This document shows, in pieces, positions 15,264 through 23,514 of a stretch of 64,000 nt of DNA. This DNA is from Thermoanaerobaculales bacterium (GTDB lineage Bacteria; Acidobacteriota; Thermoanaerobaculia; Thermoanaerobaculales; Sulfomarinibacteraceae): NCBI GenBank assembly GCA_035358815.1, contig DAOPQC010000003.1:1-64000 (forward strand), given 5' to 3'. How positions within the stretch are numbered: position 1 is the first letter of the stretch; each line of letters opens with the position of its first letter. The notes below the pieces were generated by a model. That model was not told where the DNA came from, searched no databases, and worked only from the letters and a program-made list of their open reading frames with translations. A program made the position numbers and the translations under genes.

Positions 15264-16136
15264 ATGATCGAGAGCACGATCGTCCTGCTTGGCGGCACCG
15301 GGAAGACGGGGCGGCGGATCGCGCAGCGGCTGCAGGCCCTCGGGGTCCCGGTGCGAATCGGCTCGCGCTGCGGCGAGCCACCGTTCGACTGGCAGAGCCC
15401 GGCCACCTGGCCCGCCGTGCTCGAGGGAGCGAGCAGCGTCTACATCGCGTACTCGCCGGACCTGGCGGTCCCCGGCGCTGCCGAGGCCATCCACTCAGTC
15501 GCTGAGCTGTGTCGACGCGAGGGCGTGCAGCGGCTCGTCCTGATCGCCGGGCGCGGCGAGCCGGAGGCCGAGCGCTGCGAGCGGATCGTGCGCGACGCCG
15601 GCATCGAGTGGACCGTGCTGCGAGTCAGCTGGTTCGCCCAGAACTTCAGCGAAGACCATCTCCTCGATCCGATCCTCGCCGGCCGGGTCGAGCTGCCGGC
15701 CGGCACCGTCGGCGAGCCATTCGTGGACGCAGAGGACATCGCCGACGTCGCGGCCGCAGCCCTCACCGAGGAGCGTCACGGCGGCCAGCTCTATGAGCTG
15801 ACCGGGCCCCGGCTGTGGACGTTCGCCGACGCCATCAGCGAGATCGCCCGCGCCAGCGGGAGGACGATCCACTACCGCGACGTGTCGGTCGAGGAGTACG
15901 CCGCGTCGCTCGAGCACGCGCAAATTCCGCCGGAGTACATCAGCCTGCTCACCTACGTGTTCCGCGAGGTCCTGGACGGACGCAATGCGTGGGTGGCCGA
16001 CGGCGTGACGCGGGCGCTCGGCCGCCCACCGCGCGACTTCACCGGCTACGTCCGGCGCACCGCAGCGACAGGCGTGTGGGACCTGGGCTGTGAGGCGGCT
16101 GCCGGGGACGATGCTGCCTGCGAGTCCGCGGCGTGA
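15264..16136 (+). CDS. NmrA-like NAD(P)-binding oxidoreductase
   Basis: The 290-residue protein starts with a Rossmann fold, IVLLGGTGKTGRRIAQRL, carrying the G-x-x-G-x-x-G dinucleotide motif. It continues with features of atypical short-chain dehydrogenases of the NmrA/ergot-type group (AGRGEPEAERCERIVRDAGIEWTVLR). No Y-x-x-x-K catalytic pair is evident, as usual for NmrA-like members, which often act as NADPH sensors or quinone/flavonoid-type reductases. The ATG at 15264 lies five bases after GGGAGGTG. Expression is probably controlled by the divergent AraC regulator. Confidence 0.85.
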   Translation: MIESTIVLLGGTGKTGRRIAQRLQALGVPVRIGSRCGEPPFDWQSPATWPAVLEGASSVYIAYSPDLAVPGAAEAIHSVAELCRREGVQRLVLIAGRGEPEAERCERIVRDAGIEWTVLRVSWFAQNFSEDHLLDPILAGRVELPAGTVGEPFVDAEDIADVAAAALTEERHGGQLYELTGPRLWTFADAISEIARASGRTIHYRDVSVEEYAASLEHAQIPPEYISLLTYVFREVLDGRNAWVADGVTRALGRPPRDFTGYVRRTAATGVWDLGCEAAAGDDAACESAA

Positions 16137-16213
16137 TGAATGGCGCCGGGCGCGGCCGCCGCGCGCACGAGGCAAGCCCTCCGCCCGGACGTGCGCGTTC
16201 GACGGCAATTTCT

Positions 16214-16239
16214 CCGCGCCCGGCTTCGGCCGGGCGCGG
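16214..16239 (+). terminator. UUCG-tetraloop hairpin after the NmrA-like gene
   Basis: CCGCGCCCGGC-TTCG-GCCGGGCGCGG forms an 11-bp stem 78 bases after the stop codon. Its core is identical to the hairpin at 14118, so the AraC/NmrA pair is bracketed by two copies. Confidence 0.65.
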
Positions 16240-16316
16240 CTTGTCGGCCGGCGCCCGTCAGCCTGCGCGCAGACGGGATACGCCTGCAGGCAGCGGGTGA
16301 TAGACTGAGTCTCGAC

Positions 16317-17828
16317 ATGCAGGACACCTCGGAAGTTCTTTCCGGCACGGTCTACATCCCGGACACCTCAGCCCTCATCGAGAACCCCGACGCCCTCGAC
16401 CACCTGCTGACCGGCGGCAACATCGTGGTCGTCCTCCACCAGGTGCTCGAGGAGCTCGGCCGGCTCCAGACCTCGCGCACCAAGCCCGACGGCGTTCGCC
16501 ACGCGGCCCGCCAGGTGACCCGCAAGATGCTCGAGTACCGGCGCCGCCAGCTCATCAACCACGGCGTCGAGCAGATCTTGAACCACCAGGCCAACCCCGA
16601 GGTGCTGGTGCGGACCCCGGCCGGCGGGGTGCTGGCCTGGGAGCCGGCGACCGGGGTCGAGGAGCCCTACACCGACGACCTCGGCGACAACCACATCCTG
16701 GCCGGCGCAATGCGGATCGCCGAGGTGGCACGCTCCAACGGCCACCCCGGCTACGACGTGATCGTGATCTCGGAGGACTCCAACCTCCTGCTCAAGTGCG
16801 ACTCGCTGGGGATCGCCGCCGAGAACCTGCGCTACGGCAAGGTCACGCTGGACAGCGTCGACGAGGTCTTCCGCGGCGTCGTCTACGGCGAGCTCGAGGA
16901 GGCCGACCTCAAGCGCTTCCACGACAGCGGCGCGCCCGGCGAGCGCTGGCTGCCCTTCGAGGCGGTGCAGCTCCGGGAGCCGGCCGAGCTGGTGTGGAAC
17001 CTGGGCGTGGTGCTGCGCTGCGGGGAGACGACACTGGTGACCCGGGCCAACGCCGACCGGGGGCGGGTCGAGGACCTCCGCTTCGCCCAGTTCTGGGACC
17101 GCAAGCGCAGCCAGTACCGGCCGCGGCCGGTGCTCGGCTTCACCCCGCGCGACCCGGCCCAGATCCTGGGCATGGAGTTCCTGCTCGACCCGGACGTGCA
17201 GCTGGTCGTGCTCGACGGCCCGGCCGGCTCCGGCAAGACCAGGCTGATGGTGGCGACCGGCCTCTACATGCTGGTCGGCCAGCCCACCACCTGGCGGGTG
17301 GCGCCCCAGTCGGATCCGCTCGCGCCCGACTACGGCTACGACAACGGCATGCTGCTGCTGCGGCCGGAGCACGCCTCGAGCCAGTACGAGCTCGGCTTCC
17401 TGCCCGGCGACTTCGAGAGCAAGATGTCGCCCTGGCTGGAGCCCTTCTTCCAGGCGATCCGCGGGCTGTCGATCGCCAACGACCACGACTTCATGGACGA
17501 GCTGCGCACGGCCGACCGGCTGACCATGATCTCGACCTCGATGCTGCGCGGCCTCGACATCGAGCGCTCGATCGTGCTCGTCGACGAGCTGCAGAACGGC
17601 GACCGCCATCTCGCCAAGACCCTGATGAGCCGGTTCTGCGCGAGCTCGAAGGTGGCCCTCGCCGGCTGCCTGGACCCGGTGCAGATCGACAACCCGTACG
17701 TCGACTGGCGGTCGAACGCGCTGACCCGGATCAAGGAGACCTACCGCGGCTTCGGCCCGCAGGTCGCCCAGGTGCGGCTCGAGCACAACTACCGGGGGCC
17801 GATCTCGACCCGCGCCGACGAGCTGTAG
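16317..17828 (+). CDS. PIN-PhoH fusion ATPase
   Basis: The 503-residue protein joins an N-terminal PIN nuclease domain (VYIPDTSALIENPDAL, with later acidic residues in DDLGDNHILAGA) to a C-terminal PhoH domain. The PhoH part has Walker A GPAGSGKT (K307), Walker B IVLVDE (D423-E424) and the terminal LEHNYRGPIS segment. The usual PhoH DEAQN box reads DELQN here. Related PIN-PhoH (PhoAT/PhoH2-like) proteins act as RNA helicase/RNases. The ATG at 16317 was chosen because the PIN strand starts shortly after it; TAGACT about 11 bases upstream may be a -10 element, which would give an almost leaderless mRNA. Confidence 0.88.
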   Translation: MQDTSEVLSGTVYIPDTSALIENPDALDHLLTGGNIVVVLHQVLEELGRLQTSRTKPDGVRHAARQVTRKMLEYRRRQLINHGVEQILNHQANPEVLVRTPAGGVLAWEPATGVEEPYTDDLGDNHILAGAMRIAEVARSNGHPGYDVIVISEDSNLLLKCDSLGIAAENLRYGKVTLDSVDEVFRGVVYGELEEADLKRFHDSGAPGERWLPFEAVQLREPAELVWNLGVVLRCGETTLVTRANADRGRVEDLRFAQFWDRKRSQYRPRPVLGFTPRDPAQILGMEFLLDPDVQLVVLDGPAGSGKTRLMVATGLYMLVGQPTTWRVAPQSDPLAPDYGYDNGMLLLRPEHASSQYELGFLPGDFESKMSPWLEPFFQAIRGLSIANDHDFMDELRTADRLTMISTSMLRGLDIERSIVLVDELQNGDRHLAKTLMSRFCASSKVALAGCLDPVQIDNPYVDWRSNALTRIKETYRGFGPQVAQVRLEHNYRGPISTRADEL

Positions 17829-17830
17829 GC

Positions 17831-17869
17831 CTGCGAGGCGGCGCGCCGGGTCGGCGCGCCGCCTCGCAG
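17831..17869. terminator. Long perfect hairpin after the PhoH gene
   Basis: CTGCGAGGCGGCGCGCC and its exact complement form a 17-bp stem with a five-base loop, three bases after the stop codon. It is followed by CCTTGTG and has no clear U-tract. It sits between convergent genes. Confidence 0.7.
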
Positions 17870-17936
17870 ACCTTGTGACGCAGCAATTTGCGGCCTGTCG
17901 GCCGCGGTATGAATCTCATTGTCCGCGGTTGCCGGG

Positions 17937-18338
17937 TCAGCCCACGACCACGGTTTCGATGACGAACTGGGGCGGGCTCTCGATCGCCTTCTTCACCGCG
18001 CACTGGGAGGCGGCGCGCACCAGCGCCTCGCGGTACTTCTCCGGGAAGTGAGGCGGCACCTCGATGCGGATGGCGACGGACGCCAGCTTCTTCTCGGACT
18101 CCCACTCGAGGCGCTGGACCAGGCGGACGCCGTCGGCCGGGATGCCGCGCAGCTGGCAGAACCGGAGGACGTAGATCCCCGCGCAGGTCGCGAGCGAGGC
18201 CAGGAAGAGGTCGAACGGCGGCGGCGCGGCGCCCTCGCCGCCCTCGGCCACGGGCTGGTCGGTGGCGACCACGAAGCCGTCGAAGGCGGCATCCACCCGC
18301 TTGCCACCAGGGAAGCTGACCGTGATCTCGTCCGCCAT
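17937..18338 (-). CDS. OsmC-family protein (peroxide/organic hydroperoxide-type)
   Basis: The 133-residue protein matches the OsmC/YhfA-like fold: PPPFDLFLASLATCAGIYVLRF carries the first conserved cysteine (C52) and RAASQCAVKKAI the second (C113). In OsmC and Ohr these two cysteines reduce hydroperoxides. The N-terminal half is short, closer to the YhfA-like branch, whose substrate is unknown. It stands alone, convergent with the PhoH gene. Confidence 0.85.
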   Translation of the reverse strand: MADEITVSFPGGKRVDAAFDGFVVATDQPVAEGGEGAAPPPFDLFLASLATCAGIYVLRFCQLRGIPADGVRLVQRLEWESEKKLASVAIRIEVPPHFPEKYREALVRAASQCAVKKAIESPPQFVIETVVVG

Positions 18339-18391
18339 GTGGTCCTCCGCCCGGCGACGATTCTACGCGCCCCCCCAGTCCCCCGCCCGAG

Positions 18392-18585
18392 CAGGATCTA
18401 GGATCTGGGATCTGGGGGATAGGGCCCTCCCACCCGCTCCCCGTTCCGGCTCCCGTTCCCGTTCCCGAGGACTCGCTGAGCTTCCCCGAGTCGCTCCCTG
18501 CGTCCGACCCAGCCCGAGGCGGTGGGCGTTCCCGCGATGGACGCTCCATCCCGGAACGGGGACGGGATCGGGAACGGGAACGAAC
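18392..18585. repeat. A-B-B' intergenic repeat block 2
   Basis: Arm A (GGATCTA/GGATCTG units) covers about 18392-18423 and arm B (GTTCCC units) about 18434-18468. After an 80-base spacer the complementary arm B' (GGGAAC units) covers 18551-18585. The B arms can pair imperfectly. The promoter of the CHASE2 gene begins ten bases after the block. Confidence 0.85.
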
Positions 18586-18594
18586 AGGGCCACT

Positions 18595-18623
18595 TTGCGG
18601 AACGTCGAGTCTGTGCGTACTAT
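18595..18623 (+). promoter_or_regulatory. Promoter of the CHASE2-M48 operon
   Basis: TTGCGG, a 17-base spacer and TACTAT, 32 bases before the chosen start codon. Confidence 0.65.
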
Positions 18624-18655
18624 CGGCCCGTCGATCTGGCCCCATGGAGGCGGCG

Positions 18656-20497
18656 ATGCCCGGGAGGTTGGTGGACCGCGTGCTCTCCTGGAGCGATGCG
18701 AACCTCGCAACGCTCGGCCACGCCTTCATGCGCGAGTGGTCCAAGGTGGAGCGCAGCTACCGCCGGCCGTTCTCGAGGATCGTGTTCCGCCTCAAGTTCG
18801 CGTTCTACCCCCTGCTCGCCGCCGGCGCCATCGCCTGGCTGGCCTTCGATCTCACCCACGACCGCTCGCTCGAGGCGGCTGAAAACGCGATCTTCGACTA
18901 CGTGATCACCTGGCGCCCAGTCGAGCCCAAGCCCTCCGGCCAGGTCGCCGTGGTCGAGATCGACGAGTGCTCGATCGAGCACTTCCGGGCGCGCGGCGAG
19001 GGCGGCTGGCCGTGGAGCCGGCAGCGCCACGCCGATCTGCTCGACCAGCTCGACCGGGCCGGCGTGTCTGCAGTCGGCTACGACGTGCTGTTCTCCGATC
19101 CCTCGCAGGACGACCCCCTCGGCGATCAGATTCTGGAGGCGATGGCCGAGGGCGGCGGCGGCCGCTTCATCTTCGGCTCGACTCGGCTGCACCCGGACTA
19201 CGACGAGAGCTCGCCCTTGCCGGCCTCGCAGGCGCCGTCGGCCTTCGCGCTGTCGCCGGCGCCGCGCGAGGACCCCAAGGTCGCCCTGCTGCTGCCCTAT
19301 GGCGAGGCGATGGCCCGGCACAGCGCGATCCTCAACGTCACCCGCAACGAGGACGGGGTGCTGCGCGACATCCCGCTGCGCGAGGCGGCCGGGGACTGGG
19401 CCGTGCCCGCGCTGCCGCTGCGCCTGGCGATGGCGGCCGCTTCGAGCCCGCCGCAGCCGCCACCGGCCGCGGTGCGGCCGAACTGGCGCCACGACAGCCG
19501 GCTGCCGCACGTCAGCGCGGCCGACCTGCTGACCGGGGAGGCCGTGTGTCGCGACGCGACGGCCCCGCTGCCGCCCCTTGAGGGGCGCGTGGTGCTGGTC
19601 GGCTACACCGCCTCCGGCCTCAACGACGCCAAGCCGACGCCCGTCGATCCGGTGATGCCGGGGGTCGAGGTCCTGGCCGAGGCGACCGAGGCCCTGCTCG
19701 CCGGCAGCGCGATCGGCATGCCCCCCGGCTGGCTGAAGTACGCCCTCGCCACGCTGTTGACGGTCTTCACCACCTTCGCCTTCTACCGCGGCGAGCCGGC
19801 GCCCGACATCGACTCGGTCTTCGTCGCCGTCAACGTCGGCCTGCTGAGCGCTTCGTTCATCGGCCTGACGTTCTTCGGGTTCTTCTTCGACATCTTCGCC
19901 AGCGTCGGCTTCGTCAGCCTGATCTTCGGCCTCTGCCGCGCCTACGCCGGGATCCAGCGGGGCCGGGCGGTCGGCAACGGCGACTACCTGCCGGAGTACG
20001 TCCCGGAGGAGGACCGCTGGCTGGCCGTCGCCCGCCTGCGCTTCGTGCCCGATGTGCAGCTCGACAGCACCTCGCTGGAGCGACGCCGCCGGGAATACCG
20101 GCGCCGGCTGCGCCGCTTCCTCTACGCCGGCAGCAACGCGGTGATGCTGGAGGGCGTGTTCGAACGCAAGACCTGGCTGCATGACGCCATGAGCGACATC
20201 ATGATGCTGGTGTGGCACGGGAAGAGCGCGGTCGAGGCGCGCACCGCGGCGCTCGAGGACTTGGCGCGGCTCGAGCGGGACCTGGCCGCGTGGGACGAGC
20301 GCCTGCCCGACGACGGCAGCGTCCTCGTCGCCTTCGGCTCCGCCCAGATCGATGATGGCGTCCGGCCGTTCGAAGACGCCGAGCGCCTGCGCCTGCGCGA
20401 TCTGCTCGGCCAGACGCTCGCAGCCGCGACCGAGTGGCCGCTGACCCGGCGGGGCATGATCGCCGCCGAAGCCGCCACCGTGCAAGGAGGAGGGTGA
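18656..20497 (+). CDS. CHASE2-domain membrane protein without a recognised output domain
   Basis: The 613-residue protein has an N-terminal transmembrane helix (about 45-65), a periplasmic CHASE2 sensor domain (VAVVEIDECSIEHF, GWPWSRQRHADLLDQL, VGYDVLFSD, VVLVGYTASGLND) and the usual three helices after CHASE2 (about 365-450). CHASE2 is normally followed by an adenylate cyclase, kinase or GGDEF domain. Here the C-terminal 165 residues are Arg-rich and alpha-helical and I do not recognise them. ATG 18656 is preferred to 18644 because GGAGG lies five bases before it. The stop overlaps the start of the M48 protease gene by one base, so both act together, probably in envelope sensing. Confidence 0.8.
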   Translation: MPGRLVDRVLSWSDANLATLGHAFMREWSKVERSYRRPFSRIVFRLKFAFYPLLAAGAIAWLAFDLTHDRSLEAAENAIFDYVITWRPVEPKPSGQVAVVEIDECSIEHFRARGEGGWPWSRQRHADLLDQLDRAGVSAVGYDVLFSDPSQDDPLGDQILEAMAEGGGGRFIFGSTRLHPDYDESSPLPASQAPSAFALSPAPREDPKVALLLPYGEAMARHSAILNVTRNEDGVLRDIPLREAAGDWAVPALPLRLAMAAASSPPQPPPAAVRPNWRHDSRLPHVSAADLLTGEAVCRDATAPLPPLEGRVVLVGYTASGLNDAKPTPVDPVMPGVEVLAEATEALLAGSAIGMPPGWLKYALATLLTVFTTFAFYRGEPAPDIDSVFVAVNVGLLSASFIGLTFFGFFFDIFASVGFVSLIFGLCRAYAGIQRGRAVGNGDYLPEYVPEEDRWLAVARLRFVPDVQLDSTSLERRRREYRRRLRRFLYAGSNAVMLEGVFERKTWLHDAMSDIMMLVWHGKSAVEARTAALEDLARLERDLAAWDERLPDDGSVLVAFGSAQIDDGVRPFEDAERLRLRDLLGQTLAAATEWPLTRRGMIAAEAATVQGGG

Positions 20498-21816
20498 TGC
20501 GCGGACTCCCGATGGCCCTGATCGCCTCGCTGCTGGCGGCGTCGTGCGCCGCCGCTGCCGAGCTGCCCGCGATCGTCCACCGGCCCGCCGTGGACGTGTA
20601 CGCGCAACCCGGGTTCGACGCAGAGAAGATCGCGACCCTGAAGCGCGACGACAAGGTGGCGGTCTCGGCGCAGCAGGGCCTGTGGTACGAGCTGCTGATG
20701 CCCGAGGGAAAGCCCGGCTACGTGCGCGTCAACGACGTGCGCCTGGAGTACGCCGGCACCGAGGGCGGCGGGGCCAACATGCAGGCGCTGTTGAGCGGCA
20801 AGGCCGGCGAGGGCCGGGTCACCGAGACCGCGGGTGTGCGCGGCATCGACGAGAGCGACCTCAAGTCCGCATCCTTCAACGCGGCGCAGCTGAAGGCCAT
20901 GGTCGGCTACCGGGTCAATGCCCCGGTGGCCGCCGGCTGGGCCGGGGAGCACGGCTGGCCGGCGACGACGGTGGCCTACGCCGATGAGGCCAAGGGCGGC
21001 AAGGATGCCGGGAAGTCCTCCTCCTCGAAGGGTGCGAGGGCGGTGGGCGGCGGGCTCGGATCGATGATCGGGGGCGGGCTCGGCTCGGCGATCGGCGGCG
21101 CTTCCAAGCTGATCCCGAAGTCGGAGAGCGAGCTCGAGGAGGAGGAGCTCGCGCTCGGTCCGGAGATCACCGGCCGCATCCTCGGCGCGCGCCCGCTGTG
21201 GAACGACGCCGACGCACAGCGGCGCGTCAACCTGGTCGGGCGGTGGGTCGCCTCGCAGACCAGCCGACCCGAGTTGCCGTGGACCTTCGGCGTGATCGAC
21301 GCCCCCGAGGTCAACGCGTTCGCCGCGCCGGGCGGCTTCATCCTGGTGACGCGGGGCCTTTACGAGATGGTGTCGTCGGACAGCGAGCTCGCGGCGGCGC
21401 TCAGCCACGAGATCACGCACTGCGTGCAGCGCGACCACTACAACGTGATCCGCAAGCAGGAGGCGGCCAGCGCCGGCAAGGACGTCGCCTTGAGCGCCAC
21501 CGACGCCGGCAAGGACAGCCTCGCCGGCAGCTACGCCAGGAGCTACGCGGAGAAGCACGGCGCGGCGATCATGCTGACCTCGCTCGACCGCAAGGCCGAG
21601 TTCCGCGCCGACGAGGGCGCCGAGTACTACCTCGCCCGCGCCGGCTTCAACCCGCTCGCGCTCTACTCGCTGCTGCAGAAGCTGACGGCGCTCGGCACCG
21701 ACTCGGCGGCGCTGGCGCAGCTTTACAAGACGCACCCGTCGTTCGATGCGCGAATCGACCACATCGACGAGCGCGGCTTCGGGGCGCTCGAGCCGTACAC
21801 GATGCGGGAGTTCTGA
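20497..21816 (+). CDS. Secreted M48-family metalloprotease with SH3-like domain
   Basis: The 439-residue protein has a signal peptide, possibly a lipoprotein one (LLAASC), then an SH3b-like domain (residues about 28-90, VDVYAQPGFDAEKIATLKRDDKVAV). A Gly/Ser-rich linker follows and then an M48 domain. H304-E-I-T-H308 is the zinc motif and E368 in KAEFRADEGAEYYLARAGF supplies the third ligand. M48 enzymes of this BepA/LoiP kind act in outer-membrane protein quality control. AGGAGGAGGG precedes the ATG and the gene is coupled to the CHASE2 gene. Confidence 0.87.
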   Translation: MRGLPMALIASLLAASCAAAAELPAIVHRPAVDVYAQPGFDAEKIATLKRDDKVAVSAQQGLWYELLMPEGKPGYVRVNDVRLEYAGTEGGGANMQALLSGKAGEGRVTETAGVRGIDESDLKSASFNAAQLKAMVGYRVNAPVAAGWAGEHGWPATTVAYADEAKGGKDAGKSSSSKGARAVGGGLGSMIGGGLGSAIGGASKLIPKSESELEEEELALGPEITGRILGARPLWNDADAQRRVNLVGRWVASQTSRPELPWTFGVIDAPEVNAFAAPGGFILVTRGLYEMVSSDSELAAALSHEITHCVQRDHYNVIRKQEAASAGKDVALSATDAGKDSLAGSYARSYAEKHGAAIMLTSLDRKAEFRADEGAEYYLARAGFNPLALYSLLQKLTALGTDSAALAQLYKTHPSFDARIDHIDERGFGALEPYTMREF

Positions 21817-21912
21817 CGCGCGTGCCGCGTCGACGACGCGCGCCGCGGCCCTCGAACCGCGGGCGCGCCGACTCCTGACCTCGACGCCGACGCCGGCCGG
21901 GGCGCCGGCGCC

Positions 21913-22503
21913 CTACTCGACCGAGAAGCTCATCAGCTCGACCGGGACCACCGTGCCGGTCACCGAGTAGCTGGCCAGGATCGACGAGGTGCCCGTCGGC
22001 GGCGGCCCGTCGCTGTCGAAGTAGGTGCCGAGGTGGGTGGCGAGCCCGGTGGGCGTCTGCGCCGGAGAGCTCGCCTTCCAGTTGTACTGCGCGGCACCGG
22101 CGACACCGTACGCCACCACCCAGTAGCTCGTACCCGCGGCCAGCGTCGTGCCGGACGACGTGAAGTCGTAGTTGGCGATCCCTGACGGTGCGAACGTGGG
22201 GTTCGTCAGGGTCTCGATGACCGCTGAGGGCAGACCACCGACATCCGACCACAGCTCGACGATCGGCGCGACGGCGCCGAAGGTCTCCAGCCGCAAGGTG
22301 ACGTGCTGCAGGATGTAGTCGTCGCCCGCCGGCATCGTGAAGCCCATGCCCTTGTTGCGCAGCTCGTCCAGGTCGGCGGCCTGGGTGCCGTCGTTCCCGT
22401 CCAGGTTGCTGATCAGGGTGACCTGGGCCAGCAGGGGTTGGGCCGCCAGGCAGGCGAGAATGGCGACGAAGACGGTGCGGACGATGGGAGAAGGCTTGGA
22501 CAT
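21913..22503 (-). CDS. Secreted beta-sandwich protein of the choice-of-anchor R type
   Basis: The 196-residue protein has a signal peptide ending near LLAQ, then one beta-rich domain with NYDFTSSGTTLAAGTSYWVVAYG, the pattern of the choice-of-anchor R domain. It ends in VPVELMSFSVE, a short hydrophobic-acidic C-terminal tail that differs from the DGFESGD tail of the other secreted proteins. GGAAGGAGG precedes the ATG by six bases. It converges with the M48 gene. Function is unknown. Confidence 0.65.
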   Translation of the reverse strand: MSKPSPIVRTVFVAILACLAAQPLLAQVTLISNLDGNDGTQAADLDELRNKGMGFTMPAGDDYILQHVTLRLETFGAVAPIVELWSDVGGLPSAVIETLTNPTFAPSGIANYDFTSSGTTLAAGTSYWVVAYGVAGAAQYNWKASSPAQTPTGLATHLGTYFDSDGPPPTGTSSILASYSVTGTVVPVELMSFSVE

Positions 22504-22627
22504 CTGATCCTCCTTCCGAGGGGCCGCTCACCACTCTACCAGATGTTCTCCGGGGGGCGCCCGCAATCCGGTGAGGCCGGCTCGCCGGATCGTGACACGG
22601 ATGGCGCGGGCAGGCTGACGACCGATT

Positions 22628-22761
22628 CGGGAACGGCAGCGGAAGTCCGGCTTCGCCTACGGCTTGGCCGTGGCAAGCGGGAGCGGCAACGGGGACGGGA
22701 GCGGGAACGGGAACGAACCGAATCCGGAAGCGGGCGCGGAAGCGTGCGCGGAAGCGGGTGG
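22628..22761. repeat. B' type intergenic repeat block 3
   Basis: GGGAAC and GGAAGC hexamers occur in three runs (22628-22650, 22676-22715, 22725-22761). No A arm is visible. The block ends four bases before the tlyA stop codon region. Confidence 0.75.
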
Positions 22762-22764
22762 GCG

Positions 22765-23514
22765 TCAGGGCTTGCGGAAAACGGCGAGCTCCTCGAGGTT
22801 GCCCTTGGGCCCGCGGATCGGCGACGGCACGACGCCGATCAGCTCGAGGCCGAGCTTGGCGAGCGCGGCCACCGTCGAGTCGACCACCCGCCGCCGCACC
22901 GCCTCGTCGCGCACCACGCCGCCCGAGCCGACCTGGTCGCGGCCGGCCTCGAACTGCGGCTTGACCAGGCAGATCAAGATCCCGCCGGCCACCAGGTGGG
23001 GCAGCACCGCCGGCACCACCAGCTCGAGCGAGATGAAGGAGACGTCAATGCACGCGAGCCCGACCTCAAACGGCAGGTCGCCGGGGCCGAGGTGGCGCGC
23101 GTTGACGCCCTCGAGGACCACCACTCGGGGGTCCTGGCGCAGCTTCCAGTCGAGCTGGCCGCGGCCGACGTCGAGCGCGATGACGCGGCGCGCGCCCCGG
23201 GCGAGCAGCAGGTCGGTGAAGCCGCCGGTCGAGGCGCCGACGTCGAGGCAGTCGAGGCCCTCCGGCGAGATCGCGAAGGTGTCGAGCGCGGCCTCGAGCT
23301 TGAGGGCGCCCCGCGACACCCAGCTGTGGTCCGGCGCGGCCAGCTCGACGACGGCGTCGTCGGTCACCGGCGTGCCGGCCTTGGTGACCACCGTGCCGTT
23401 CACCTGCACCTTGCCGGCGAGCACCAGCGCCTGCGCCCGCGCCCGCGACGGCGCCAGGCCACGATCGGTCAGCACGACGTCGAGGCGCTGCTTTCCGGCC
23501 ACCGTCAGGCTCAC
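22765..23514 (-). CDS. tlyA: TlyA-family rRNA 2'-O-methyltransferase
   Basis: The 249-residue protein has an N-terminal S4 RNA-binding domain (QRLDVVLTDRGLAPSRARAQALVLAGKVQVNG) and a FtsJ-like methyltransferase domain with the SAM motif CLDVGASTGGFTDLLL, followed by DVSFISL and KPQFEAG. TlyA methylates cytidines of 16S and 23S rRNA. The GTG at 23514 overlaps the stop of the upstream large gene by four bases (GTGA). tlyA often lies downstream of xseA-xseB-ispA; here a very large membrane-protein gene separates them. Confidence 0.93.
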   Translation of the reverse strand: MSLTVAGKQRLDVVLTDRGLAPSRARAQALVLAGKVQVNGTVVTKAGTPVTDDAVVELAAPDHSWVSRGALKLEAALDTFAISPEGLDCLDVGASTGGFTDLLLARGARRVIALDVGRGQLDWKLRQDPRVVVLEGVNARHLGPGDLPFEVGLACIDVSFISLELVVPAVLPHLVAGGILICLVKPQFEAGRDQVGSGGVVRDEAVRRRVVDSTVAALAKLGLELIGVVPSPIRGPKGNLEELAVFRKP

